From: SHVO01 sp041905795
Lineage (GTDB): Bacteria > Pseudomonadota > Alphaproteobacteria > Rhodospirillales > Rhodospirillaceae
Length of the DNA: 64,000 nt
Direction of reading: 5' to 3'
NCBI GenBank assembly: GCA_041905795.1
Contig: JAYRKL010000008.1
Location: 100,053 to 164,052, forward strand
The position numbers and the translations under genes were made by a program. Position 1 is the stretch's first letter; every line of letters begins with the position of its first letter. A model generated the notes under the pieces. That model did not search any database. It was not told where the DNA came from and saw only the letters and a program-made list of their open reading frames with translations. Positions 17,475 to 26,420 of this stretch are shown here, in pieces.

Positions 17475-18767
17475 TTAACCCTGTTCGCGCTTCACGGCGC
17501 GCCAGCCGATATCGCGGCGTGAAAAGCCGCCCGGCCACTTGATCCGATCCACGGCCTCATAGGCGCGCTTCTGCGCCGCCGCGACCGTCGGCCCCCGCGC
17601 GGCGATGCCCAGCACGCGCCCGCCGCTGGCGACAATCACGTCCCGGCCGTCGCGAATGTCGGCCTTGGTGCCGGCGTGGAACACCATCACACCCTCGACC
17701 AAGCCGGCGTCGTCGAGGCCGCCGATGACCGTGCCTTTCTCCGGCGTGCCCGGATAGCCGTTGGCCGCCATCACCACCACCAGGCCCGCATCCTCATGCC
17801 AGCGCAGGTCGAAATGCGCGAGCTGGCCGTCGGCGGCGGCCAGCAGCGCCGGCAGGAGGTCGGACTTCAGCCGCATCATCAGCACCTGGCATTCGGGATC
17901 GCCGAAGCGGACGTTGAACTCGAGAGTCTTCGGCCCGTCCTTGGTCAGCATCAGGCCGGCGAACAATACGCCGGTGAACGGCGCGCCTTCCGCCGCCAGG
18001 CCGCGCACGGTGGGCTCGATGATCTCGCGCATGATGCGCGCCTGCAGGGCTTCGTCGACGGGGGCGACGGGCGAATAGGCGCCCATGCCGCCGGTGTTGG
18101 GGCCGGTGTCGCCGTCGCCGACGGTCTTGTGGTCCTGCGCGGCGATCAGGGGCAGCGCCGACGTGCCGTCCACCAGGGCGAAGAAGCTCGCCTCCTCACC
18201 CTCTAGATATTCCTCGATCACCAGTTCGCGGCCGGCGTCGCCGAACACGCGCTCGGTCATCATGCTGTCGACGGCCTGGTGGGCTTCGGCGACGGTGCGC
18301 GCCACCACCACGCCTTTGCCGGCGGCGAGGCCATCGGCCTTGACGACGATGGGGGCGCCCTTTTCCGAAATGAAGGCCTTGGCCTTGGCGGCGTCGGTGA
18401 AGCGGCCGTACCAGGCGGTGGGAACGCCGTACTTGGCGAACAGGTCCTTCATGAAGGCCTTGGAACCTTCCAGGCGGGCGGCGGCGGCGGTGGGGCCGAA
18501 AACCTTCACGCCTTTGGCGCGCAGCCTGTCGACCAGCCCGAGCACCAGCGGCGCCTCGGGGCCGACCATCACGAAATCGATGCGTTCCCGCGCCACCAGG
18601 GAGACAATGCCGTCGATGTCCTCGGCGCCGACCGCAACGCAGGTCGCCACCGCGGCGATGCCGGGGTTGCCGGGGGCGCAGAACAGGGCGTCGCACAAGG
18701 GTGAATCAGCGATCTTCCAGCACAGCGCGTGTTCGCGTCCGCCGCCGCCCACCACCAGTACCCGCAT
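17475..18767 (-). CDS. purD: Phosphoribosylamine-glycine ligase PurD
   Basis: Second step of purine synthesis: joins phosphoribosylamine and glycine using ATP. The 430-residue protein begins MRVLVVGGGGREHAL and carries the ATP-grasp segments GAPIVVKADGLAAGKGVVVA and DGDTGPNTGGMGAYSP, then the family signature RFGDPECQ. The ATG at 18767 is chosen over the one at 18779 because GGAG lies 6 bases before it. It is divergent from xseA with 70 bases between them, so the two share a promoter region. Confidence 0.97.
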   Translation of the reverse strand: MRVLVVGGGGREHALCWKIADSPLCDALFCAPGNPGIAAVATCVAVGAEDIDGIVSLVARERIDFVMVGPEAPLVLGLVDRLRAKGVKVFGPTAAAARLEGSKAFMKDLFAKYGVPTAWYGRFTDAAKAKAFISEKGAPIVVKADGLAAGKGVVVARTVAEAHQAVDSMMTERVFGDAGRELVIEEYLEGEEASFFALVDGTSALPLIAAQDHKTVGDGDTGPNTGGMGAYSPVAPVDEALQARIMREIIEPTVRGLAAEGAPFTGVLFAGLMLTKDGPKTLEFNVRFGDPECQVLMMRLKSDLLPALLAAADGQLAHFDLRWHEDAGLVVVMAANGYPGTPEKGTVIGGLDDAGLVEGVMVFHAGTKADIRDGRDVIVASGGRVLGIAARGPTVAAAQKRAYEAVDRIKWPGGFSRRDIGWRAVKREQG

Positions 18768-18837
18768 CGCGTTCTCCATGGCCTTTTTTGTCCGGCGCGC
18801 GTTTACCGCGCGCGCCGCAGCGTGGCATAACAGAGCC

Positions 18838-20262
18838 ATGAGCGACACGCCATCCCCGACCCACAATGCCCCGGCCATCACGGTTTCCGAGCTGTCCGCG
18901 GCCCTGAAGCGCACGGTCGAGGACGCTTACGGCTATGTGCGGGTGCGGGGCGAGATCTCCCAGCCCAAGGTGGCCGCGTCGGGTCACTGCTACCTGCGGC
19001 TCAAGGACGAGAACGCCGTCATCGACGGCATCCTGTGGCGCGGCACGCTGGCCAAAGTGGGCCTGCGGCCGGAGGAAGGCATGGACGTGGTGGTGACCGG
19101 AAAGCTCACCACCTATCCCGGCCGCTCCAGCTACCAGATCGTCATCGACACCATGGAACTGGCGGGCGAAGGCGCGCTGCTGAAGCTTCTGGAGGACCGC
19201 CGGCGCAAGCTCGCGGCCGAAGGCCTGTTCGACGAGGACCGCAAGAAGCCGCTGCCGTTCCTGCCCCAGGTGATCGGCGTGGTGACATCGCCCACCGGGG
19301 CGGTCATCCGCGACATCCTTCACCGCATCACCGACCGCTGCCATTGCCGGGTGATTATCTGGCCGGTGCGGGTGCAGGGCGAAGGCGCGGCGCAGGAGGT
19401 CGCCGCCGCCATCGCCGGCTTCAATAACGTGGACGGCGTCACCGTGCCGCGCCCCGACGTGATCATCGTCGCCCGCGGCGGCGGCTCGCTGGAGGACTTG
19501 TGGGCCTTCAACGAGGAGATCGTGGTGCGCGCCGCCGCGGCCTCAAAGATCCCCCTGATCTCCGCCGTCGGTCACGAAACCGACTGGACCCTGATCGACC
19601 ACGCCAGCGACCGGCGCGCGCCCACGCCCACCGCCGCCGCCGAGATCGCCGTGCCGGTGCGGCTCGACCTGATCGCCAACCTGCAGGCGGCTCACGGCCG
19701 CTTGTTCCAGGCCGTGACCCGCCTGCTGGAGGAAGGGCGCATCCACCTCCGGGGCCTGGTGCGCGGCATCCCGCGCCTGGACATGATCGTCGCCCAGAAG
19801 ACCCAGGACCTGGACGCTCTTTCCGAACGCCTGGCGCGCGGGCCCTTGAAGCTTCTGCTCATCCGCACCCAGGACACCGCCTCCCTGGTCGCGCGCCTCA
19901 ACCTCGACCGCTTCACCCGCGACATCGATCGTCACGGCCGTGACGTCGGTGTCTGCGCCACGCGTCTTGCGGGCGCCGTGCGCCGCGCCGTAACCGACGC
20001 CGACGCGCGGCTGGAGGCGCTGTGGGCGCGGCTGCAGTCGGTCTCGCCGCGGAAGGTGCTGGAGCGCGGCTATGCGATCATTTCGGACGCGGCCGGCGCG
20101 CCGCTGACCTCGGCGTCCTTGGCCCCGGCCGGTACCGCGCTCACCATCGAATTCGCCGACGGCAAGATCGGCGCTCATGTGACCGGCGGCCTGCCGCCGG
20201 GCCCCAAACCCGCCCGCGCCGCCCGGCCCCGCAAAAATGACGGTCAGGGGAGTCTGCTGTGA
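18838..20262 (+). CDS. xseA: Exodeoxyribonuclease VII large subunit
   Basis: Large subunit of the exonuclease that degrades single-stranded DNA from both ends. The 474 residues contain the N-terminal OB fold (ITVSELSAALKRTVEDAYGYVRVRGEIS), the core with GVVTSPTGAVIRDILHRI and IIVARGGGSLEDLWAFNEE, and a C-terminal segment with SPRKVLERGYAI. Start is the ATG at 18838; longer open frame upstream overlaps purD. Its TGA overlaps the GTG of the next gene. The small subunit xseB is not next to it in this window. Confidence 0.96.
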   Translation: MSDTPSPTHNAPAITVSELSAALKRTVEDAYGYVRVRGEISQPKVAASGHCYLRLKDENAVIDGILWRGTLAKVGLRPEEGMDVVVTGKLTTYPGRSSYQIVIDTMELAGEGALLKLLEDRRRKLAAEGLFDEDRKKPLPFLPQVIGVVTSPTGAVIRDILHRITDRCHCRVIIWPVRVQGEGAAQEVAAAIAGFNNVDGVTVPRPDVIIVARGGGSLEDLWAFNEEIVVRAAAASKIPLISAVGHETDWTLIDHASDRRAPTPTAAAEIAVPVRLDLIANLQAAHGRLFQAVTRLLEEGRIHLRGLVRGIPRLDMIVAQKTQDLDALSERLARGPLKLLLIRTQDTASLVARLNLDRFTRDIDRHGRDVGVCATRLAGAVRRAVTDADARLEALWARLQSVSPRKVLERGYAIISDAAGAPLTSASLAPAGTALTIEFADGKIGAHVTGGLPPGPKPARAARPRKNDGQGSLL

Positions 20263-21071
20263 AGGCGCGCCTGGCCGGGCTGATGCTTCTCGCCGCGCTG
20301 CCGGCGCAGGCCGCGGAAGCCGACATCGGCGGCAAGATCGAGCAGGGCGGCCTGCTGGTGGGCACGGCCCCGATCGGCGCTCAGGTCATGCTGGGTGACC
20401 GGAAGATCAAGGTCGGCGCCGACGGGCGTTTTATCGCCGGCTTCGATCGCGATGCGCCGGCCAAGGCTACCCTGACCATCACTGTCGCCGGCGCAGCGCC
20501 CGATGTGCGGACATTGACCATTGTAAAACGCGCCTGGGAAATTGAGCGCGTCAACGGCGTGCCGCAGCAGCTGGTGACCCCGGATCCTGAATTGGAAGCG
20601 CGGATCGCCACCGAACAGAAGCTGCTCAACGCCGCCCGGGCGAAGGTCGAGCCGCGGGCGCTGTTCGAAAGCGGGTTCATCAAGCCGGTGGAGGGGCGCA
20701 AGTCCGGGTCGTTCGGCAGCCAGCGGGTGCTCAACGGCACGCCGCGCGCGCCCCACGCCGGCTGGGATATCGCCGCGCCCATCGGGACAAAAGTGCACGC
20801 CAGCGCCGACGGCGTGGTGTCGCTGGCCAAGGAAATGCTGGTAATGACCGGCGACACCGTGATGATCAACCACGGCTTCGGCCTGCAGACCATGTATATC
20901 CACATGAGCAGGATCTTTGTGGCGGATGGCCAGCCGGTGAAACAGGGCGACGTCATCGGCGAGGTCGGCATGACCGGGCGGGCCACCGGTCCGCACCTGC
21001 ATTTCGCCGCGTCCTGGTTCAATGCCAGGCTCGACCCCGAAACCCTCCTGGCGGCATTGCCGGCGCGTTAG
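20259..21071 (+). CDS. M23 family (LytM-type) peptidase
   Basis: Predicted periplasmic peptidoglycan endopeptidase of 270 residues. A signal peptide (GLMLLAALPAQAAEA) is followed by an N-terminal beta-rich domain, then the M23 domain with HAGWD (His166, Asp170), INHGFGLQTMYIH and HLHF (His246, His248). All zinc and catalytic positions of active LytM enzymes are present. It starts with GTG overlapping the xseA stop. Its TAG stop is also the first bases of the palindromic repeat that follows. Confidence 0.9.
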   Translation: MKARLAGLMLLAALPAQAAEADIGGKIEQGGLLVGTAPIGAQVMLGDRKIKVGADGRFIAGFDRDAPAKATLTITVAGAAPDVRTLTIVKRAWEIERVNGVPQQLVTPDPELEARIATEQKLLNAARAKVEPRALFESGFIKPVEGRKSGSFGSQRVLNGTPRAPHAGWDIAAPIGTKVHASADGVVSLAKEMLVMTGDTVMINHGFGLQTMYIHMSRIFVADGQPVKQGDVIGEVGMTGRATGPHLHFAASWFNARLDPETLLAALPAR

Positions 21072-21174
21072 AGTCTCGTGCGTGATTTAAGAATCACGCA
21101 CGAGACTCTAACGTATTGTTTGGTCGCATCGTTTCTGCGGAAAACCGGTACCCACTTTTCCGCACGATGCTCTA
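21068..21174. repeat. Dispersed palindromic intergenic repeat, copy B
   Basis: Two hairpins fill the whole gap between convergent genes. The first is a perfect 18-bp inverted repeat beginning AGAGTCTCGTGCGTGATT with a 4-base loop. The second has a GCGGAAAACCGGTACCCACT core and ends GCTCTA. The element overlaps the TAG of the M23 peptidase at one end and the TAG of lpxK at the other, so it provides both stop codons. Confidence 0.8.
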
Positions 21175-22146
21175 ACGCTTGAGGCCCTGCTCCAGCAGCC
21201 GGTCGAGGGCGGAGATATCTTCCCATTCGACCGTCACCGTAAGGACGTTGACCTGTTGGCGCTGGTCGGGCGACAGGCGCACCGCGTCCTTGGCGGTGGT
21301 GACCGGGATCGCACCCAGGTCGTAGGCTTCGTCCAGGATCGGCTGGATATCGGCGGCGTCGAATTCATGGTGGTCATCGAATACGCGCTTGGCCACCACC
21401 TGGGCGCCGGCCGCGCTCAAGGAACGAAAGAATTTCCCCGGATCGCCGATGCCGGCGAAAGCCACCACGCGCTGGCGCGCCAGGTGCCGGTGTTCCGGAC
21501 CCGGCGCCAGGCGCGCCCGCAGCACCGGCAGGCGTTCGCTCAAGTTTGCGGCAAGGCCGCGCGGATCGTCGCCCATCAGCACGACGGCGTCGGCGCGCTG
21601 CAAGCCGGCGGTGATGTCCTCGCGCAACGGGCCCGCCGGCATGATGCGGCCGTTGCCGAAGCCCTGGATGCCGTCCACCACCACCAGGGAAAGGTCCTTG
21701 GCGAGGCCGGGGTTCTGGTGGCCGTCGTCCATCACCAGCGCCGTTGCGCCCTCGGCGATGGCCATCAGCGCCGCCTTGTCGCGTTCCGGCGACACGAATG
21801 TGGGAAAACTGCCGGCGTGCAGCAGGGCCTCGTCGCCGACATCGGCAACGGTATGGGCGAAACGGTCGACGCGCAGCGGCACCGTGTGCTTGCGCCCGCC
21901 GTAGCCTCGCAGCAATACCGCGGGCTTGCGGCCTTTGGCCGCGAGGCGCTGGGCGATGGACTGGGCCACCGGGGTCTTGCCGGCGCCGCCCGCCGTCAAA
22001 TTGCCGACACAGACCACCGGCATGCCAACGCGCACCGGCTGCGTCCGCGCGATACGCCTGGCGGTGGCCGCGCCGTACATCAGGCCGAACGGCGTCAGCA
22101 GCCGCGCCAGGCCGTTGTCGGTTTGCCAGAAGTCAGGCGCGCGCAT
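21172..22146 (-). CDS. lpxK: Tetraacyldisaccharide 4'-kinase LpxK
   Basis: Phosphorylates the 4' position of the lipid A disaccharide precursor at the inner membrane. The 324-residue protein has a short N-terminal amphipathic segment and the Walker A motif TAGGAGKTP at about 51-59, then LRGYGGR and MDDGHQNPGLAKD typical of the family. Its start overlaps the 3' end of the acyltransferase gene by 14 bases, which places lipid A assembly genes in one transcript. The C-terminal stop is contributed by repeat copy B. Confidence 0.96.
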   Translation of the reverse strand: MRAPDFWQTDNGLARLLTPFGLMYGAATARRIARTQPVRVGMPVVCVGNLTAGGAGKTPVAQSIAQRLAAKGRKPAVLLRGYGGRKHTVPLRVDRFAHTVADVGDEALLHAGSFPTFVSPERDKAALMAIAEGATALVMDDGHQNPGLAKDLSLVVVDGIQGFGNGRIMPAGPLREDITAGLQRADAVVLMGDDPRGLAANLSERLPVLRARLAPGPEHRHLARQRVVAFAGIGDPGKFFRSLSAAGAQVVAKRVFDDHHEFDAADIQPILDEAYDLGAIPVTTAKDAVRLSPDQRQQVNVLTVTVEWEDISALDRLLEQGLKR

Positions 22147-22855
22147 TCATGGCTTCCGGGAGCGCGGGTTCGATCGGGGCGTGGCCGGCCAGCGCGTCGG
22201 CCTCCGCGGTCACGCGGTTGAGTTCGCGTTCCAGCTCCTCTTGAAGCCGCGCGGTTGCGATCTCGTCGGCGTCGCGCGGCACATGGATGGGGTTGCCCCA
22301 TACCATGGCGCCGCGGCCGAAGGGCAGCGCGATGATCAGCCGGTCCCAGGTCTTGAGCACGATCCGCCGGCGCACCGAAACCGCGGCCGGGACGATCGGG
22401 GCGCCGGACAGCCTTGCCAGCGCCAGCGCGCCGTCCCTGATCCGCATGCGCGGTCCGCGCGGACCGTCGGGGGTGATGCCGATGCTGTGGCCTTCGCGGG
22501 CCAGGCGCAGCAGCGCGCGTACCGCTTCGGCCCCGCCGCGCCGCGACGACCCGGCCACCGCGCCGATGCCGAAGTGCGCGACCGTCTTGGCGATGAGGCG
22601 GCCATCGGGATGGCTGGAGATCAGCATGTGGAACGGCCGCCGCGACGGCCAGCAATAGGGCATCATCGCCAGCCGGTTGTGCCAGAACGCGACGATGACA
22701 GGGCGTTCGCCGGCCCAGGCGCTTTCCGCCACGGCGGTGTTCACGCGGTGCCAGCGGGTGGTGACCTTCACCAGTGCGATCAACCCGGCCGCCAGTCCGG
22801 CGACCAGACCCTGCACTAGGCGCGTGCGGCCGATGGTCTTGGTGAGTTTACCCAC
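22133..22855 (-). CDS. DUF374 lysophospholipid acyltransferase family protein
   Basis: Membrane-associated acyltransferase of about 240 residues. Visible motifs are VAFWHNRLAMMPY, the NHx4D-like HPDGRLIAKTVAHFG, and TPDGPRGPR, all typical of DUF374. It overlaps lpxK, so a role in lipid A or envelope lipid assembly is likely; in many Alphaproteobacteria this gene sits beside lpxK and kdtA. The start is uncertain: the GTG at 22855 gives a normal N-terminus (GKLTKTIGRTRLVQG), while the frame also opens at a GTG at 22924. Confidence 0.88.
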   Translation of the reverse strand: MGKLTKTIGRTRLVQGLVAGLAAGLIALVKVTTRWHRVNTAVAESAWAGERPVIVAFWHNRLAMMPYCWPSRRPFHMLISSHPDGRLIAKTVAHFGIGAVAGSSRRGGAEAVRALLRLAREGHSIGITPDGPRGPRMRIRDGALALARLSGAPIVPAAVSVRRRIVLKTWDRLIIALPFGRGAMVWGNPIHVPRDADEIATARLQEELERELNRVTAEADALAGHAPIEPALPEAMNARA

Positions 22856-22957
22856 GGGACGGTTGCAACCTGCCCAGGATGTAATGGCGAGGGTGTTGAC
22901 CGGCGGAAGGGCGTGACGCGACACTCATGGCCGGACTTTAGTTTACCTGGGGCCACC

Positions 22958-23308
22958 ATGTCACTTGGACGCGTCCTCATATGGACGGCGATTGCCGCTG
23001 CGATCGGCGGGGGCCTCTATTTCCTGGCGGCCGGAGATGAACCGCAGCAGGCCGCCGTTCCCGCGGCTGTTCCCCGGGCGCAGGTCCTGACGCCGGCGCC
23101 CATGCCGGATGCCGTTCCGTCCGGGGAGTTGACCCCGGGCGACGCCTTGGCGCGCGAGGCCGTGGACGCGGAAGAGAAGATCAAGCGCGATCAGGCCGAG
23201 GAGATCCGCGCCATGCCGGCGCCGCCCCCGGACATGGGCATGATCGATAAGGCCGGGATCCAGAAAGACGCTGAGGACGCGGCCAAGGCTGCCGGCAAAA
23301 CGCCCTGA
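22958..23308 (+). CDS. Small membrane-anchored protein, unknown function
   Basis: A 116-residue protein with one N-terminal transmembrane segment (VLIWTAIAAAIGGGLYFLAAG) followed by a Pro/Ala-rich stretch and an acidic/basic helical tail (ALAREAVDAEEKIKRDQAEEI). No family recognised. The ATG at 22958 is preferred over one at 22913 because the protein then begins directly before the membrane segment. It stops one base before the end of the convergent glycosyltransferase gene. Confidence 0.65.
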   Translation: MSLGRVLIWTAIAAAIGGGLYFLAAGDEPQQAAVPAAVPRAQVLTPAPMPDAVPSGELTPGDALAREAVDAEEKIKRDQAEEIRAMPAPPPDMGMIDKAGIQKDAEDAAKAAGKTP

Positions 23309-23309
23309 C

Positions 23310-24377
23310 TTATTCGGCGGCGAGCGCCGGCGCCTTGACCGGTTTTCCTTCCGAGGCCGCGTCGGGGAAGAACCGGTCGTTGGGAAACGGCCAGATGTTG
23401 GCCAGGAACTGCTGCACGCTGGCGTCCCACGAATAGCGCTCGGCATGGGCGCGGCAGGCGTCCGGCGATGTTCGCAGTGCGCGGGTCACGGCCTCGCCCA
23501 GATCGGCGTGCAGGCAGCCCACCGGCGCATCGCCGATGACGTCGAGCGGTCCGGCCACCGGATAGGCCGCTACCGGAACCCCGCAGGCCAGGGCTTCCAG
23601 CAGCACCAGGCCGAAGGTGTCGGTCAGGCTCGGGAACACGAACACATCGGCGGCGGCAAAGTATTTCGCCAGTTCCTCGCCCTGCTTCACGCCGACGAAA
23701 TGCGCGTCCGGGTACTTGCGGCTGAGACTGCCCAGTTGCGGGCCGTCGCCGACAATGACCTTGCTGCCGGGGTTCTTGAGCGCGAGGAACGCCTCGACGT
23801 TCTTCTCCACCGCCACCCGCCCGACATAGAGCTGGATCGGGCGCGGCAACATCAGGAACTTCTTGTCGCGCGGCTTGAACAGGGCGGTGTCCACGCCCCG
23901 GGTCCAGCGCTTGATGTTGTCGAAGCCGCGGCTGCGCAATTCGCTTTCGACGGTATTGGTGGCGACCATGACGGCGCGCGACGGTTTGTGGAACCGGCGC
24001 AGCATGCCGTAGGTCCAGCCGACCGGGATGCCGCTGCGGGCGTTCACATACTCGGCGAACTTGGTATGGAAAGCGGTGGTGAAGGGGATGCCGCGGGCAA
24101 GGCAGTAGCGGCGCGCCGCGTAGCCCAGGGGACCTTCGGTGGCGATATGCACCACGCAGGGACGGAAGCTCTCGATCATCCTGGCCATGCGCCCGCCCGG
24201 CAGCACCGCCAAGCGGATCTCCGGGTAGGTCGGACAGGGAAAACTGCGGAACTGGTCGGGCGTGACCGTGATCGGTTCGTGGCCGGCCGCCGCCAGGTGG
24301 TTCTTCAGGGTTGTGAGAGTTCGGACGACGCCGTTGACTTGCGGGTGCCAGGCATCGGTGACGAGGAGTATTCGCAT
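23310..24377 (-). CDS. GT4 family glycosyltransferase (mannosyltransferase-like)
   Basis: A 355-residue GT-B fold glycosyltransferase. The N-terminus MRILLVTDAWHPQVNGVVRTL matches GT4 enzymes that transfer mannose or other sugars to lipids. The C-terminal donor-binding part has YVGRVAVEKNVEAFL and FPSLTDTFGLVLLEALACG, which contains the conserved E(x)7E region. It overlaps the metallophosphoesterase gene by 73 bases; the pair is commonly conserved in Alphaproteobacteria and points to glycolipid synthesis. Sugar and acceptor are unknown. Confidence 0.9.
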   Translation of the reverse strand: MRILLVTDAWHPQVNGVVRTLTTLKNHLAAAGHEPITVTPDQFRSFPCPTYPEIRLAVLPGGRMARMIESFRPCVVHIATEGPLGYAARRYCLARGIPFTTAFHTKFAEYVNARSGIPVGWTYGMLRRFHKPSRAVMVATNTVESELRSRGFDNIKRWTRGVDTALFKPRDKKFLMLPRPIQLYVGRVAVEKNVEAFLALKNPGSKVIVGDGPQLGSLSRKYPDAHFVGVKQGEELAKYFAAADVFVFPSLTDTFGLVLLEALACGVPVAAYPVAGPLDVIGDAPVGCLHADLGEAVTRALRTSPDACRAHAERYSWDASVQQFLANIWPFPNDRFFPDAASEGKPVKAPALAAE

Positions 24378-25252
24378 TCTTTGGCCCTGTTGCTGGCTTC
24401 AAAAGGAATTCTGGCGAAGATTTTTGCAGGGACGGCCACGTCCACGGTGTCGGCGGGCTCGGGCGCCAGGCGCTCGTCGGGTGCGAAGCCGCGCAGGTCG
24501 GCCCAGGCCAGGATCTCCCAGCGTCCGTCGAAGTGTTCGACCAGGGCGGTGCAGCTTTCCACCCAGTCGCCGTCGTTGAGGTAGTTCACGCCCTCGATTT
24601 CGCGGATCTCGGCGTGGTGGATGTGACCGCAGATGACGCCGTCGGCGCCGCGCTCCTTGGCCATGCGCGCCATGATGTGTTCGTAGTCGGCGATGAACGC
24701 GACCGCGTTCTTGACCTTGTGCTTCAGGTATTTGGACAGCGACCAGTAGGGCAGCCCGGCCCAGCGCCGCGCCAGGTTGAACCAGGTGTTGAGCGCAAGC
24801 GCAGTGGTGTAGGCGGCGTCGCCCAGCACCGCGAGCCAGCGGGCGTGCATCATGACGCCGTCGAACTCGTCGCCGTGCACCACCAGATAGCGGCGGCCGT
24901 CGACGCCCATGTGCACCGCGTCGCGGCGCACCTTGATCTCGCCGAAGGCGTGACCGAGGAAATCGCGGGCGAAGGCGTCGTGGTTGCCCGGCACATAGAT
25001 CACGTCGGTGCCCTTGCGGGCTTTGCGCAGGACCTTCTGCACCACGTCGTTGTGGGCCTGGGTCCAGAACCAATTCTTCTTCAGGCGCCACCCGTCGATG
25101 ATGTCGCCCACCAGGTAGAGTTGTTCGGACTCGGTGTGCTTGAGGAAATCGAGGAAAAACGCGGCTTTACAGCCGCGGGTGCCGAGATGGATGTCGGAAA
25201 CGAAAATGGTCTTGAACGAGAGCTGGCTTCCGAGGGCGCGCAACCGGTTCAC
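24305..25252 (-). CDS. Metallophosphoesterase (UDP-2,3-diacylglucosamine diphosphatase-like)
   Basis: A 315-residue calcineurin-like phosphoesterase. The five metal-site blocks are visible in order: SDIHLG, GDIIDGW, GNHDAF, VVHGDEFD and GHIHHAEI. It resembles LpxH-type enzymes that cleave UDP-2,3-diacylglucosamine, but many Alphaproteobacteria use LpxI for that step, so its substrate may be another lipid-linked diphosphate. It starts with GTG at 25252. The 73-base overlap with the downstream glycosyltransferase gene suggests coupled expression. Confidence 0.88.
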   Translation of the reverse strand: MNRLRALGSQLSFKTIFVSDIHLGTRGCKAAFFLDFLKHTESEQLYLVGDIIDGWRLKKNWFWTQAHNDVVQKVLRKARKGTDVIYVPGNHDAFARDFLGHAFGEIKVRRDAVHMGVDGRRYLVVHGDEFDGVMMHARWLAVLGDAAYTTALALNTWFNLARRWAGLPYWSLSKYLKHKVKNAVAFIADYEHIMARMAKERGADGVICGHIHHAEIREIEGVNYLNDGDWVESCTALVEHFDGRWEILAWADLRGFAPDERLAPEPADTVDVAVPAKIFARIPFEASNRAKECEYSSSPMPGTRKSTASSELSQP

Positions 25253-25422
25253 CGCGAGACTGACATGAGCACGCGGGTCGGGATGTACGTGACGGGCGGT
25301 GCGTTGCCTAGAGTCCCAGGCCCTGGTTTCGCCAACTCTTCACCGGCGTGAAACATAACTTTCATTTCCAACCGGATTCGCTACTAAGATAGAGAAGCAC
25401 AACCGCGGGGCCTGCTTTTTTG

Positions 25423-26322
25423 ATGACCACGACGACGCCTGACCGGACCGGCCCCCGCCGTATCCTCGTGATTTTCAACCCGGCCGCCGGCCGCGCGCGC
25501 CGTGCCCGGCTCGACGCGATCGTGGCTGCGGCCTGCGCTGCGGGTGCTGCGATCGCCGTCGTGGAAACCCAGGCACCCGGCCACGGCGCCACGCTGGCGC
25601 GCGAAGCGCGGGCCGGCGATTTCGACGTCGTCGCCGCTGCCGGCGGCGACGGCACCGTCAACGAAGTGATCAACGGCCTCACCGGTAAGAGTCTGGCGTT
25701 GGCGGTGATTCCGCTCGGCACCGCCAATGTGCTGGCTGACGAGATCGGTTTGGCGCGCGCCGACGCCGCCATTGCCCGCGCGCTGGCGACCGGTCCGCTC
25801 CGGCCGATCCGCCTGGGGCTCGCCAACGGCCGGCGCTTCGTGCAGATGGCGGGCGCCGGCTTCGACGCCAACGTGGTGGCGGCGGTGTCCCTGCCGCTCA
25901 AGAAGAAGCTGGGGCCCCTGGCTTATGTCTGGGCAGCGGCGGTGGTCGGCTTCACCCGCAAGCTTCCCATCAGCAGCGTCACCATCGACGGCGTGGCCTA
26001 CAAGAGCGCCTCGGCGGTGGCCTGCAACGGGCGGCGCTACGGCGGGCCGTTCGTGGCCGCACCCCACGCCTCGCTCGCCGACAACAGTTTCCAGGTGGTG
26101 CTGATGAAGGGTCGCAGTCCGTTCAGCTTCTTCCGCTACGGGCTCGGGCTGATGTTCGGCTTGGTCGGCAAGTGGTGGGACGTCGAGATCGTCACCGGCC
26201 GCGAGGTGGTGATCGAAGGTGTGGCGGGCCAGCCGGTGCAGGCCGATGGCGACATCGTCACCGCGCTGCCGGTCAGGATCGAGGTCGATCCCGCGGCGTT
26301 GATGATGGTGTTCCCCGGCTAA
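25423..26322 (+). CDS. Diacylglycerol kinase / sphingosine kinase family lipid kinase
   Basis: A 299-residue cytoplasmic lipid kinase. The N-terminal domain has LVIFNPAAGRARRARL and the nucleotide-binding GGDGTVNEVINGL (about 74-86), then PLGTANVLADEIGL. The C-terminal beta-sandwich ends QADGDIVTALPVRIEV. Members phosphorylate diacylglycerol or related lipids. The ATG at 25423 is chosen; a TTG directly before it is in frame. It is divergent from the metallophosphoesterase gene with a 170-base shared promoter region. Confidence 0.9.
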   Translation: MTTTTPDRTGPRRILVIFNPAAGRARRARLDAIVAAACAAGAAIAVVETQAPGHGATLAREARAGDFDVVAAAGGDGTVNEVINGLTGKSLALAVIPLGTANVLADEIGLARADAAIARALATGPLRPIRLGLANGRRFVQMAGAGFDANVVAAVSLPLKKKLGPLAYVWAAAVVGFTRKLPISSVTIDGVAYKSASAVACNGRRYGGPFVAAPHASLADNSFQVVLMKGRSPFSFFRYGLGLMFGLVGKWWDVEIVTGREVVIEGVAGQPVQADGDIVTALPVRIEVDPAALMMVFPG

Positions 26323-26420
26323 GCTTTCAGGCCCCCCGCAATTCCGCCCGCGGCTGTCAATTTCTGACCCGGGCCGGTATCCTGTTCGCCGTGCAAGCGG
26401 ACACGCAGGGGAGTCTCACC

